Assembly: GCA_963725255.1 (NCBI GenBank)
Contig: CAVRXV010000008.1
Location: 90,818-154,817 of the forward strand
Length of the DNA stretch: 64,000 nt
From: JAIEPX01 sp963725255
GTDB lineage: Bacteria > Pseudomonadota > Gammaproteobacteria > JAIEPX01
Direction of reading: 5' to 3'
Part shown: piece by piece, positions 1 to 9,422 of the stretch
Position numbering within the stretch: position 1 is the stretch's first letter
Layout: each line of letters starts with the position of its first letter
Made by a program: the position numbers and the translations under genes
The notes under the pieces: generated by a model
Seen by the model: the letters and a program-made list of their open reading frames with translations, nothing else
What the model was told of the DNA's origin: nothing
The model's database searches: none

Positions 1-2214
1 TGAAGGCTCAGGAGCTGCAGCTACATGAGCAGCTGAACTTGCAGTAGAATCTGCTGCTGTTGACACAGTCGAAGTCGTGGGAGCGGGAGTTGCTGCTGCA
101 GCTACATGAGCGGTTGGGCTTGCTGCAGTAGAATCTGCTGCTGTTGACACAGTCGAAGTCGCGGAAGCGGTTGTTGCAGCTGCTGCTGTCACAGCCGGAG
201 CGGAAGTGGGTGTTGGCGTAGGCGCTTCTATAGCGGACCTAAGTTCGGGACTTAAACCAGCTGTTAATTCACTTTTGGTTGCCTCATTAACTGGAGATAG
301 AACGGATTTTGCTTCTTGTGCAAATTGTTCTTGGGTGATCTGACCTTTTTCTAATTTTTCTTTCAGAATGCCTAGCATATCTTTTCGATCATCGTTTGTG
401 CAATATTCTTTATTGAAATTCTTACGAGCACTCGCATCTTCTGGGCTGGTCATTCGCGTAAATGTTAATGCGTTTAGCGATCGTTCACCTTGTTCCACTG
501 CAGATGTGTTTCTAAATGTTTCGCTTCGAGCGTCAGCTATTCGAATGACGTCTTCTCCGCCGGCGCTTTTTATTTTACCTCGCATTTCAGGGGTCATTGA
601 AACATCTTGGACACCTTCGTCGACTAAATGATGTAAGAGGTTTAAACCCGCTTCGCCAGATCCATGTGTGATTTTAAAACTTGGATCTCCGGTAGAGGCA
701 ACAAATTTAGCTAAGGCTTCTGGATTTTTGGATGAAAGAGTGCCTGAGGCTTTATCAAAAGTAATTCGATGCTGACCTGATTGAGTATTATAAATTATTT
801 CTTTATTGTCACTTTTTTGGAGATCTGCATACAGATCTTGTGCTTGTTCTTCTTTTTGTTCTTCTGTCGTTCTAGCAGGTGCTCCTCCGGCTACTTCTGT
901 ATCTGCTCGTGCAATGGCATCATCTGCTTTTACAGCGGCATCCAGAGTTTTAGTCGCTCCATCAAGTAGAGCTGCGGTTGTGGGATCGGCAGTGGCCGCT
1001 GCCGCACTGAATCCCCCTGCAGCGGCTCTAGCATCGTCTACGGTCGGAGTTCTTTTTGCTTCCATATCAGCTAAAAATTGTTGTGCTGCTGCTGCTTCTT
1101 TTGAGGCGGATGCACTACGCATTGCCATCACAGCTTTTTTGAAAGGATTCCAATCTGCTAGACCATCAAAATAACCTTTAATAATGCCTTGAGATCGCTC
1201 TGATAAAACACTCTTTTTTTTGTCGGCCAATTGAAATGGAGAAATGCCAGCAATATGATCGTGTCGTGCAGCAGTTCGTGAGGACGCAATAGATGCGCTC
1301 ATATACTCTCGACGAGATTGTTGCACTTGTTTCAAAGATGTTTTTTGAACATCATCTAGAGATCCTAAATTTTTATTTTCTGCAGCATCCATTTCATCCA
1401 ATGCGGTTTTATTATTGCCATGAGGCAATTGACGAAATTTGGTATTATTTTCTTGTAACATTGAGCTTAATTCATTAGGTAAATTTGTAGTGCTTTTTTG
1501 TAGGGCACCTTCATAACTTGCTTTTGCTGTCTGTGCATATTCACGAGCTGTTTTTTGTGCAGCTGTTAGAGCACGTGCAGCGGGAGCTGGAGTGGGTGTT
1601 GATGATGCAGCTGCTGTAGTTCCTGTTGTTGCTCCTGCAGCTCCTGTAGTTCCTGGTGCTGGTGGTGGAGGAGGTACTGATGTTGAGGCTGCTGTAGTTC
1701 CTGCAGCTCCTGTAGTTCCTGGTGCTGGTGGTGGAGGAGGTACTGATGTTGAGGCTGCTGTAGTTCCTGTAGCTCCTGGCGCGGGTGGAGGCGAAGGAGC
1801 AATAGCCCCAGTTGGAGAACCAGTGCGTGCAGCGTCTAATGCGGCCTCAAAATTATTACCTTGTTCTGTAGTAATTTCTCTCGTAGTTTCAAGATTCGTG
1901 CCAAGTTCGTTTAAATTATTCATAGGTGAGTTTTCTAAAAGGTCGGACCCTTTCTTGATATAATCCTCACGAGCACTCTGAAATTCTTGGAGAGCGGCGG
2001 CGGGAGTAGCAGAATTGTCCCTTTCTTTAATCGTAATATAAGCATCTGTGGTTAGAAGAATAGATTTATCTGTGGACATAAGCTTATCATTTTCTGTTGC
2101 ATCGAATCCATGATCTGTCTTCATTCTCTCCAGCGTGCCTAAATATTTATTTCTCGCCAGCAAGAATGCTTCTTCATCGGATGATAAAGGTTCTGAAGGT
2201 AATGGTTTTTTCAT
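1..2214 (-). CDS. Large Ala/Thr/Pro-rich protein, effector-like, C-terminus beyond window
   Basis: An uninterrupted reading frame starts at ATG 2214 and runs to the window edge (738 codons, no stop). AAGGAG lies 7 nt upstream of the start. The first ~130 residues are charged and helical in character. Residues ~135-215 are low-complexity Pro/Ala/Thr/Gly with a tandem 22-residue unit (66-bp period, about 1655-1786). A long charged middle region follows. Near the window edge a second Ala/Thr/Ser tract has a 27-residue (81-bp) repeat. I see no signal peptide or membrane segment and recognise no family. Soluble size, low-complexity linkers and the neighbourhood of eukaryote-like genes suggest a secreted effector, but that is inference. 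Small plus-strand frames here are shadows. Confidence 0.7.
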   Translation of the reverse strand, partial: MKKPLPSEPLSSDEEAFLLARNKYLGTLERMKTDHGFDATENDKLMSTDKSILLTTDAYITIKERDNSATPAAALQEFQSAREDYIKKGSDLLENSPMNNLNELGTNLETTREITTEQGNNFEAALDAARTGSPTGAIAPSPPPAPGATGTTAASTSVPPPPPAPGTTGAAGTTAASTSVPPPPPAPGTTGAAGATTGTTAAASSTPTPAPAARALTAAQKTAREYAQTAKASYEGALQKSTTNLPNELSSMLQENNTKFRQLPHGNNKTALDEMDAAENKNLGSLDDVQKTSLKQVQQSRREYMSASIASSRTAARHDHIAGISPFQLADKKKSVLSERSQGIIKGYFDGLADWNPFKKAVMAMRSASASKEAAAAQQFLADMEAKRTPTVDDARAAAGGFSAAAATADPTTAALLDGATKTLDAAVKADDAIARADTEVAGGAPARTTEEQKEEQAQDLYADLQKSDNKEIIYNTQSGQHRITFDKASGTLSSKNPEALAKFVASTGDPSFKITHGSGEAGLNLLHHLVDEGVQDVSMTPEMRGKIKSAGGEDVIRIADARSETFRNTSAVEQGERSLNALTFTRMTSPEDASARKNFNKEYCTNDDRKDMLGILKEKLEKGQITQEQFAQEAKSVLSPVNEATKSELTAGLSPELRSAIEAPTPTPTSAPAVTAAAATTASATSTVSTAADSTAASPTAHVAAAATPAPTTSTVSTAADSTASSAAHVAAAPEPS
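1655..1786. repeat. 66-bp tandem repeat inside coding sequence
   Basis: Two adjacent copies of a 66-bp unit (starting near 1655 and 1721) encode a 22-residue Pro/Ala/Thr/Gly block within the large Ala/Thr/Pro-rich protein. A partial third copy follows. The period is a multiple of three, so copy-number change would keep the frame. Confidence 0.75.
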
Positions 2215-2379
2215 CGATTTTCTCCTTACTCCTACTAAGATTCTCTTCAGACAAGATTCGATACATGTCATTTAGAGCTTGCACTGTAAGTATAGTCTAT
2301 CTTAGTGATTTCGTGGTCAAGTTGACCAAAAGGCAGGCAGGGCGAGCTTTTCGGCTTGATCAGCTTGTAGGATTAGCCC

Positions 2380-4224
2380 TTAGCACTCATCTTCAATGAT
2401 TTTTAAGATTTCGTGTTCCAATTGAGTAATCTGAGTTTTCAGGTGAGCACTTTTTTCTTGGAGTTGGGCAAGTTCGGGAGAGTGAGGAGTATGATAAAGA
2501 TCAGGATTAATGAGTGCCGCATCAATGTCAGCCAATTCATTTTGTAATTTAGCGAGTTTTTGTTCGTGTTTTTCAATCTTTTTTTCAGAATGTGCGGTAT
2601 CGATTTTAGGTTGGGGTTTTTGTACAGGTTTAGATTTAGTTGATTGTAATTTTGATTCACGATCTTTTAGCCACTGACGATAATCATCAAGATCGCCATC
2701 GAAGCGATTTACGTTTCCATCATCCACTAACCAATATTCATCGACTAAACAATTGAGCAAGTAACGATCGTGAGACACGAGAATCATAGCACCTTGAAAA
2801 TTTTGTAAGGCCATCATGAGTGCTTCGCGCATTTCCATATCGAGATGATTCGTAGGTTCGTCTAATAAAAGTAAATTCGGTTTTTGCCAAACTAATAAAG
2901 CTAATACTAAACGAGATTTCTCACCGCCTGAAAAATTACCGATACTTTCAAAAACTCGATTTCCCGTAAAATCAAATCCGCCTAAAAATGATCGCGCTTG
3001 TTTTTCGCTGATTTTGTCATCTAAACGCTTAAATTGCGTCATCATACTCGCCTCAGGATCGAGTAAATCAAGTTGATGTTGCGCAAAATAACCAATTTTT
3101 ATTTTACTGGATGCTTGGTAAATCCCATCCATGATTGAGAGTTGATTTGCCAATAATTTGATGAGTGTCGATTTTCCTGCGCCATTTAATCCTAATAATC
3201 CAATGCGGTCGCCATCACGTAAACTAAAATTAATATCATGTAAAATAGGTGTGTGATTATATCCGACTGAAGCATGGTCGAGTGTGAGCATCGGATTAAC
3301 ACCGCACACGTTGTCTGCAAATTCAAAGCTAAACGGAGTTTCTTCATGAACCGCAGCAATCTCAACAATTTTCTCCAGCATTTTTTTGCGCGAGTTAGCT
3401 TGTTTTGCTTTCGAGGCTTTTGCACCAAATCGATCGATAAAATTTTGAAGATGAGCACGGTGTTTTTGTTGTTTAGCAAAAGCAGCTTGTTGAATCAACA
3501 GTTGCTGAGTATATTCACGTTCAAATGTAGTGTAATTTCCAGTATATTTTTTCAATTTTTGATCTTTGAATTGTACAATATGCGTAGTGACTTCATCGAG
3601 AAATTCGCGGTCATGTGAAATTACTAAGACCATACATTCGGCAGAACGAATCCAATCGCCCAACCAAATAATGCCTTCAAGATCTAAATGGTTTGTAGGT
3701 TCATCTAATAAGAGAATATCTGCGCGTGAAAGCAATACTTGCGCTAAATTTAAACGCATACGCCAACCACCCGAGAAGCTATTGACGGGTGCGTATAATT
3801 GCTCTTGAGTAAATCCGAGTCCGATGAGAATTTTTGCTGCGCGAGCAGGGGCGCTATAGCCATCGATTTCAGCAAAGTGAGTATGGGCGTGGGCGATGGC
3901 CATACCATCATGGCTATTTTCACTTTCATCTAATTCGGCTTTGCGTTGAGCGTATAAGGCGTCGCCTAATAAAGCATAATCAACGGCGTTTTGTTCAGTG
4001 GTAGGCAGTTCTTGTTTTATATGAGCGAGCTGACAATTGAGCGGAATTTCTAGCTCGCCTTTGTCAGCAGAGAGTGTGCGAAGTAAACATTGAAATAAAG
4101 ACGATTTACCGACGCCATTCGGACCAATAATACCGATTTTTTGCTTGTCGAATAAATCGAGATCGGCATCTTCCAATAGAACTTTTGTGCCGCGGCGTAA
4201 GGTGATTTGTTTTAAATGTATCAT
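2380..4224 (-). CDS. ABC-F family ATPase (YheS/Uup-like)
   Basis: 614 aa with two ABC nucleotide-binding domains and no membrane segments, the ABC-F layout. Domain 1: Walker A GPNGVGKSS (residues 34-42), signature FSGGWRMRL, Walker B with LLLDEPTNHLD. Domain 2: Walker A GLNGAGKST, signature FSGGEKSRL, second LLLDEPTNHLD. A charged inter-domain linker and a C-terminal Lys/Glu-rich coiled-coil tail follow the family pattern. Known ABC-F proteins act on the ribosome (translation factor or antibiotic protection). Length and tail resemble E. coli YheS (about 637 aa). The ATG at 4224 is the natural start. It is transcribed in the same direction as the MATE-like gene upstream. Confidence 0.9.
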   Translation of the reverse strand: MIHLKQITLRRGTKVLLEDADLDLFDKQKIGIIGPNGVGKSSLFQCLLRTLSADKGELEIPLNCQLAHIKQELPTTEQNAVDYALLGDALYAQRKAELDESENSHDGMAIAHAHTHFAEIDGYSAPARAAKILIGLGFTQEQLYAPVNSFSGGWRMRLNLAQVLLSRADILLLDEPTNHLDLEGIIWLGDWIRSAECMVLVISHDREFLDEVTTHIVQFKDQKLKKYTGNYTTFEREYTQQLLIQQAAFAKQQKHRAHLQNFIDRFGAKASKAKQANSRKKMLEKIVEIAAVHEETPFSFEFADNVCGVNPMLTLDHASVGYNHTPILHDINFSLRDGDRIGLLGLNGAGKSTLIKLLANQLSIMDGIYQASSKIKIGYFAQHQLDLLDPEASMMTQFKRLDDKISEKQARSFLGGFDFTGNRVFESIGNFSGGEKSRLVLALLVWQKPNLLLLDEPTNHLDMEMREALMMALQNFQGAMILVSHDRYLLNCLVDEYWLVDDGNVNRFDGDLDDYRQWLKDRESKLQSTKSKPVQKPQPKIDTAHSEKKIEKHEQKLAKLQNELADIDAALINPDLYHTPHSPELAQLQEKSAHLKTQITQLEHEILKIIEDEC

Positions 4225-4285
4225 TTTTGGATCTTAACATGAGTTACGTTAATAAACATCTGCGGTTTCTGTCTTTTTTTTCAAG

Positions 4286-6133
4286 TTAATTATTTTTTGT
4301 TTGGGGTTGATTCTCTTGTTGGATGAGGTCGTCATCGTTCACGTCTCTGTAAATGATATTCAGTCTGCGATTTTCCAATGGGATATCGCCATCCAGTAGT
4401 GGTTGATCACTATCTTCAGCTTCAGCTCTACTCGATCTCGCGGTTACACGAAGTTGTTCTGAGCTCTGAAGAGGAAAAAACCTGTTTCTGTTAGAAATCT
4501 GGAGTGATCTTTCAGATGCGCAAGAACATATTGTGTTGCAGAGGCAGCGCACGCTTATTCTTCTACCAGCAGCTTTTGCAGCACCATATTCCCACGAGAG
4601 GAACATCATAACTAAACCAGTTAACATCCCCAAATCTCGTCCCATGGCTGATCCAATTAATCCTAGATTCAATGTGTAAGATAAAAGGTAAGAGCTGGTT
4701 AATCCGACTATACCTAAACCTGTTACAGACGAAATAACGGTCATGAGGGTTCTTTCGAGTCCTCGATCAGCACCACTATAAATGATACGAATGGGATCAA
4801 TAAGAAATGCAGGGGCAGCCCAGCGCATGACTTTAACAGAGGATTCGAGCAGTTCGGGATTGTTTGAGCCAATAACTACTCGAATAAGTGCATCCGGCCA
4901 AATTTCGAAGGCGAGAAAAGAGACTGTTCCGTAAGAAAACCCAATGAATGCATTGATCCGGCCGAAACTAATCATATCGGTAAATCGTCCCATGGATCGG
5001 TAACGTGCCACTAAAATATTTGCCGATTCTCCTGCCGCATAAGCGGGTACTAATAATAAAAATCCCCAAGACTGGATAACACCTTGTGTAGCAAGAACGT
5101 GAGAGCCTAGCTTTTCGCCGACCCATTTTATTGCTAAGAAGAGAGTGCCCAGTTCAAAACCGTAAAAGAAAGAGATACCCCATCCAATGCCAAGAATCCT
5201 TCCTAAATAAGATCTTGTTGATCCACCCATTCGGAATAATTGAAAGGATTGTATAATGGGGTCTGATGAAAAATAAAAATATCCTAACATACAGCTAAAG
5301 TACATCCAGTATTGAGTGGCAATGCCTATGGCAACACCCCACACATTCGGCCCAAAAAGCCTCACTCCAAGTAGATAGGCAAGGCTATAGCCAACCGCAT
5401 CACTGATGAGTGAAAAACCTAAAACAACATGGGCTTTGCCGGCGACGTTGGCAATATTAGTACACACAAGGCCACCTAAATAGGCGAAAATTCCGGGCAT
5501 GTTGTATCGACAATAGGTTTGAGCTATTGGAATAATTTTTAAGGGTTGGCCTAGAAAATTTAAAAGTGCGCCACTAAATCCAAACATAAAGCTCAAAGGA
5601 ACAGTGTAAATTCCGGCGATTTTCAAACCATCGCGAAAAATTTGTCCAACATCTTGCCGTTGTGGATTCACTATTTCTTGACTAATGGTAGAGCTTCGAG
5701 CGCTTGGGCCTAACATTACTGGCGGTGGTGCTTCGTTAGGATGTTCTTCATTTAATGGACATATTGCAGCGCTTAGTGTTGCGACAGCTTGAAATGTTGA
5801 GCCTAAAATCGTAGGTGACCATTCGATAATGGCCATAACGGTGACAGCAGCAACTGCCTCTTCACCACCATAAGCAATAAGGTAAACCTTACCGGAATCG
5901 GCCAAGGAATTGACCAGACTCGTTGCGGCAATTTGGGCGTTTAACCAAAGGGATTGTTTTAGTCTTGACCACCAGGAAAGCGTTTCTTCTCTGGGAGCGT
6001 TAGCTTGGGGAATATAATAGCGACGTGATGGTAATGACTCAGGCAGAAATACCTCTTCAGAAGCTTGCTCTTCTTCATCGAAAGCATTTGGCTCCTCATC
6101 AAAATCATGATCTTGTTCACTATGTTCGTTCAT
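4286..6133 (-). CDS. MATE-like multidrug/metabolite exporter
   Basis: 615 aa. An acidic N-terminal tail (~60 residues rich in Asp/Glu) precedes about 12 hydrophobic segments. The first has the pattern of MATE exporters, with polar residues amid helices after WLNAQIAATSLVNSLADSG. A ~90-residue hydrophilic C-terminal tail follows. MATE proteins export cationic compounds by Na+ or H+ antiport in the inner membrane. Typical MATE proteins are about 450 aa, so the tails at both ends are extra. It may be a distant relative with another substrate; the family call rests on overall membrane pattern only. The gene lies between ilvE and the ABC-F gene on the same strand, with a palindromic repeat just upstream. 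Confidence 0.6.
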   Translation of the reverse strand: MNEHSEQDHDFDEEPNAFDEEEQASEEVFLPESLPSRRYYIPQANAPREETLSWWSRLKQSLWLNAQIAATSLVNSLADSGKVYLIAYGGEEAVAAVTVMAIIEWSPTILGSTFQAVATLSAAICPLNEEHPNEAPPPVMLGPSARSSTISQEIVNPQRQDVGQIFRDGLKIAGIYTVPLSFMFGFSGALLNFLGQPLKIIPIAQTYCRYNMPGIFAYLGGLVCTNIANVAGKAHVVLGFSLISDAVGYSLAYLLGVRLFGPNVWGVAIGIATQYWMYFSCMLGYFYFSSDPIIQSFQLFRMGGSTRSYLGRILGIGWGISFFYGFELGTLFLAIKWVGEKLGSHVLATQGVIQSWGFLLLVPAYAAGESANILVARYRSMGRFTDMISFGRINAFIGFSYGTVSFLAFEIWPDALIRVVIGSNNPELLESSVKVMRWAAPAFLIDPIRIIYSGADRGLERTLMTVISSVTGLGIVGLTSSYLLSYTLNLGLIGSAMGRDLGMLTGLVMMFLSWEYGAAKAAGRRISVRCLCNTICSCASERSLQISNRNRFFPLQSSEQLRVTARSSRAEAEDSDQPLLDGDIPLENRRLNIIYRDVNDDDLIQQENQPQTKNN

Positions 6134-6184
6134 TATACTAACCGTAACCCTATTTTTCTGCTGATGTTACTGAAGAGGTCAACT

Positions 6185-6254
6185 GAAGGGGTCAAATCTC
6201 CGATTGCCACTATCTCAAGCTTGAGAAAGCAGCAATCGGAGATTTGACCCCTTC
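6185..6254. repeat. Palindromic dispersed repeat, GGGGTCAAATCT type
   Basis: Perfect 23-bp inverted arms (6185-6207 and 6232-6254), beginning GAAGGGGTCAAATCTCC, around a 24-nt loop. It lies between the 3' end of ilvE and the 5' end of the MATE-like gene, so transcripts of ilvE would end in a strong hairpin. Member of the repeat family seen at 7293, 26630, 28832, 46292 and 55882. Confidence 0.9.
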
Positions 6255-6259
6255 GCTGA

Positions 6260-7162
6260 TTATTTTACCACGGTCAGATATTTTTCATACTCCGGGTTTT
6301 TGCCGTGGGCAATGTCGAGATAGGCAAATTTGATGGTTGTAGTAACGGGGCCCACAGCGCCATTTCCGAGAATTTTATCATCGATAGAACGAATTGCAGT
6401 GACTTCAGCGGCCGTACCTGTAAAAAAAGCTTCATCACATAGATAGGCATCATCAAGAGTAATCTCGGTTTCAACAACTTTATAGCCCATTTTGGATGCA
6501 ATCTCCATAACAGTTGATCTAGTGATTCCTGCAAGAATAGTGCCTAATTTAGGGGTATAAATGACCTCATCTTTTACCATGAAGAAATTTTCTCCCGCGC
6601 CTTCTGAAATGAATCCATCATCATCGAGAAATAAGGCTTCGTGATAATGAGTACCTTGCAATTCAAGCACAGCCAAAATGCCATTCAAATAATGGCCACA
6701 TAATTTTGCTTCGACTTGAGTTGAGTTAGGGTGAATTCGAATATAACGACTGGTTTTAATATCGACCGCGTCGTGTGGTAGATACGCACCCCATGGCCAA
6801 CAGGCGATTGCAAGTTGGGGAGGGCTGCCGATAGGGTTAACCCCCATTTTGCCATAACCAAAAAATGCGATGGGTCGGATATATCCAGCAGGTAATTCGT
6901 TAACACGAACCACGTTTTGAACCGCCTCGCAGATTTCTTCAGTCGAGTAGGGTAAATTCATCCTTAAGACATTGGCTGAGTACAGCAGACGATCGATGTG
7001 GTCTTTTAACCTAAAAATTGTCGGGCCTTTATTGGTATCATAGAATCGAATACCCTCAAAAGCGCCGCCACCGTAGTGTAGTGTATGAGTCAGGACGTGA
7101 ATGGTCGCTTGATCCCAAGGCACCAGCTCTCCGTTAAACCAAATTGATTTCGTTTTTTGCAC
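6260..7162 (-). CDS. ilvE: Branched-chain amino acid aminotransferase
   Basis: 300 aa class-IV PLP aminotransferase, close to the usual ~305 aa of IlvE. It catalyses the last transamination for Ile, Leu and Val with glutamate and 2-oxoglutarate. Visible features: the N-terminal HTLHYGGGAFEGIRFYD substrate-loop motif (residues 27-43), the PLP lysine in EAKLCGHYLN (K153), and ISEGAGENFF in the PLP-binding part. The start is GTG at 7162, chosen because a strong AGGAG sequence sits just upstream and the translation begins with the family's IWFNGELVPW. The neighbours do not belong to the pathway. Confidence 0.95.
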   Translation of the reverse strand: MQKTKSIWFNGELVPWDQATIHVLTHTLHYGGGAFEGIRFYDTNKGPTIFRLKDHIDRLLYSANVLRMNLPYSTEEICEAVQNVVRVNELPAGYIRPIAFFGYGKMGVNPIGSPPQLAIACWPWGAYLPHDAVDIKTSRYIRIHPNSTQVEAKLCGHYLNGILAVLELQGTHYHEALFLDDDGFISEGAGENFFMVKDEVIYTPKLGTILAGITRSTVMEIASKMGYKVVETEITLDDAYLCDEAFFTGTAAEVTAIRSIDDKILGNGAVGPVTTTIKFAYLDIAHGKNPEYEKYLTVVK

Positions 7163-7229
7163 GATTGTCTCCTCTCCTCTTTAATCACATAAGTATTGGC
7201 CACCAGTTTATCGGGCATTGGGGGAAGAA

Positions 7230-7411
7230 GGAAGGGGTTGATGGGGTCAAGTCTAAGATTGCTACTCTAAGGACTAAGGAAGGTGTCAGTAAGGAAGGTG
7301 TCAGATCTAATATTACTACATTCTTCTCCGAGACACGTACTTATATTCCGAACTATGCACTGAAAATGTAGTAATATTAGATCTGACACCTTCCATCCCA
7401 GACCCCTTCCC
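7230..7411. repeat. Compound palindromic repeat, GGTGTCAGATCT type
   Basis: Perfect 30-bp inverted arms at 7293-7322 and 7365-7394 start with GGAAGGTGTCAGATCT. They are preceded by imperfect extra copies of the same end motif (GGAAGGGG near 7230, GGGGTCAAGTCT near 7244, AAGGAAGGTGTCAG near 7277). CCCCTTCC follows at about 7404. This looks like nested insertion or repair of related termini, and it lies upstream of the kdp cluster. Confidence 0.8.
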
Positions 7412-7442
7412 CACCTCCCCAAGTTCCTGTAACATGAGGCGC

Positions 7443-7538
7443 ATGGAAGACATACTTTACATAGGGATAACTTTGGTCTTTTTTGGCCTTTGTTTTGGGC
7501 TAATAGGCTTTTTTAGTTCTTTATCACGGAGTGATTGA
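7443..7538 (+). CDS. Small membrane protein at head of kdp operon
   Basis: 31 codons beginning MEDILYIGITLVFFGLCFGL, essentially one transmembrane helix. Its TGA overlaps the ATG of kdpF (TGATG, 7536-7540), which argues for translational coupling and for a real gene. Many kdp operons carry a similar short hydrophobic frame before kdpF; that comparison is from memory. Function unknown, possibly a small accessory subunit. Too short for similarity alone, so confidence depends on the overlap and hydrophobicity. Confidence 0.55.
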   Translation: MEDILYIGITLVFFGLCFGLIGFFSSLSRSD

Positions 7539-7624
7539 TGGGACTTTATCTAACGTGCGGCCTTATCACATTTTCGCTTTTTATTTATCTTTTAATTGTG
7601 CTTTTTAAACCCGAGTTATTTTAA
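7538..7624 (+). CDS. kdpF: Potassium-transporting ATPase small subunit KdpF
   Basis: 28 codons: MGLYLTCGLITFSLFIYLLI followed by VLFKPELF. The single helix ending in a KPE(L/R)F motif is characteristic of KdpF, the ~29-aa stabilising peptide of the KdpFABC K+ pump. It is intact, lies 27 bp before kdpA and overlaps the small frame upstream. Confidence 0.85.
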   Translation: MGLYLTCGLITFSLFIYLLIVLFKPELF

Positions 7625-7651
7625 ATTTCGAATGAATGAAAGGAATCATGG

Positions 7652-9422
7652 TTGAAAGTGATTGATCTAATACAAATTGTCTTATATATCGCTGTTATAC
7701 TTGCTTTAGTCAAACCACTTGGCTGGTATATGGCAAGAGTATACGAAGGCAAATCGTGTGGTCTTGATTATATACTCGGTCCATTTGAGCGTTTTATTTA
7801 TCGATCCTGCGGTGTTTCTACTTCAGCTGAAATGGGATGGAAAAAATATCTTATCGCAATGTTGTTATGTAATTTATTTGGATTGTTGAGCGTATATTTT
7901 ATTCAACGGTTTCAATTTTATTTACCACTTAATCCACAATCTTTTTCGAATGTGCCTCCAGATCTTGCTTTTAATACGGCAGTGAGTTTTGCGACAAATA
8001 CTAATTGGCAGGCGTATTCAGGTGAAAGTAGTTTGAGTTATTTCACTCAAATGTTTGCGATTAACAGTGCAAAATTTTCTTTCAGCGGCAACAGGAATGG
8101 CGTTACTTGCTGCACTGACGCGTGGAATTATTCGCTTCGATAGCGACAAATTAGGAAATTTTTGGGTTGATTTAGTCCGCAGTGTATTATACATATTATT
8201 GCCACTGTCTTTTATTTTATCTTTAGTTTTAGTTTCTCAAGGTGTTATTCAAAATTTTAAATCTTATCAGACCGTCAGTTTAATTGACCCCATTGTTTTG
8301 GAGAAAAAATCAGAAGACTCTTCAAATGCAACTGTAAAATCTCAAAATGTTGTATTGACACAAAAAATTCCTATGGGTCCAGTTGCTTCACAAATCTGCA
8401 ATAAAACAATTGGGTACTAATGGCGGTGGATTTTTTAATGTGAATTCTGCGCATCCTTTTGAAAACCCTAATCCCTTGACTAATTTTCTTGAAATTATCG
8501 CTATTTTAATGATTCCCGCAGCTTTTTGTTACACCTTTGGTGTTATGGTCGGTGATAAACGACAAGGTGGGCAATTTTATTAGCCATGTTAATTTTATTT
8601 TTGCCACTGGCAGGTCTATCCATTTATGCAGAAGGGCAATCTCATCCCGAATATTCTCAACTTGGCATCGAATCACAAGGTAATTTAGAAGGTAAAGAAA
8701 TGCGTTTTGGAATAAGCAATTCAGCATTTTGGGCCACTGCAACGACAGCTACTTCCAATGGATCTGTAAATTCTATGCATGATTCATTTACGCCATTAGG
8801 TGGTTTAGTTCCGATTATGTTGATGCATTTTGGAGAAGTCGTATTTGGTGGTGTGGGATCTGGTTTATACGGCATGTTAATGATGGTCATTATTACTGTT
8901 TTTGTTGCAGGACTGATGGTGGGTAGAACGCCAGAATATTTAGGAAAAAAAATCGAACCCTATGAAATGAAAATGGCGTTTATTGCTGTATTAGTGATGC
9001 CATTAATCGTTCTCATGTGTACTGCGGTAAGTGCAGTGAATTCAGTGGGTATTAGTTCTCTAGCAAATCCTGGTGCGCACGGATTTACTGAAATTTTATA
9101 CGCTTTTACCTCGATGGGTAATAATAATGGTAGTGCTTTTGCAGGACTCAATGCTAACACACCCTTTTATAATACACTTGGTGGTATGGTGATGTTAATC
9201 GGTCGATATTGGATTGCTATACCAACCTTAGCAATTGCAGGTTCTTTAGTAAAAAAGAAAAAGATCCCTACAAGTGCAGGTACGTTGCTCACTCATACGC
9301 CATTATTTATATTTTTATTAATTTCGGTAATCATTATTTTAGGTGCTCTGTCTTTTTTTCCTGCGTTGTCTTTAGGCCCCATTGTTGAACAATTAATGGA
9401 GTGGGGTATCCATGGCCACTAA
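7652..9422 (+). pseudogene. kdpA: kdpA, potassium-binding channel subunit, frameshifted
   Basis: KdpA sequence is readable throughout, but in changing frames. Positions 7652-~8090 read in one frame, ~8055-8390 in the next (LTVQNFLSAATGMALLAALT), ~8390-8570 in the third (AIKQLGTNGGGFFNVNSAHP), and 8586-9422 after another shift. The shifts are near 8072, 8392 and 8569; the last is explained by one missing T (GGT-GG). Selectivity-filter-type segments such as KQLGTNGGG and SMGNNNGSAFAG are kept. Family length is ~560-600 aa and the combined fragments fit. No intact channel can be made, so the pump is lost unless these are sequence errors. The likely original start is TTG 7652. Confidence 0.9.

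Noticed and set aside
1566..1802. Minus-strand frame rich in Leu/Gln/His
   Set aside because: Alternative frame through the low-complexity repeat of the large Ala/Thr/Pro-rich gene; composition is an artefact of the repeat.
368..1963. Several plus-strand frames opposite the first gene
   Set aside because: All lie antisense to the long uninterrupted minus-strand frame and show no ribosome sites.
8586..9422. Separate 278-aa membrane protein
   Set aside because: It is the 3' half of kdpA in a shifted frame; the apparent start ATG is internal to KdpA.
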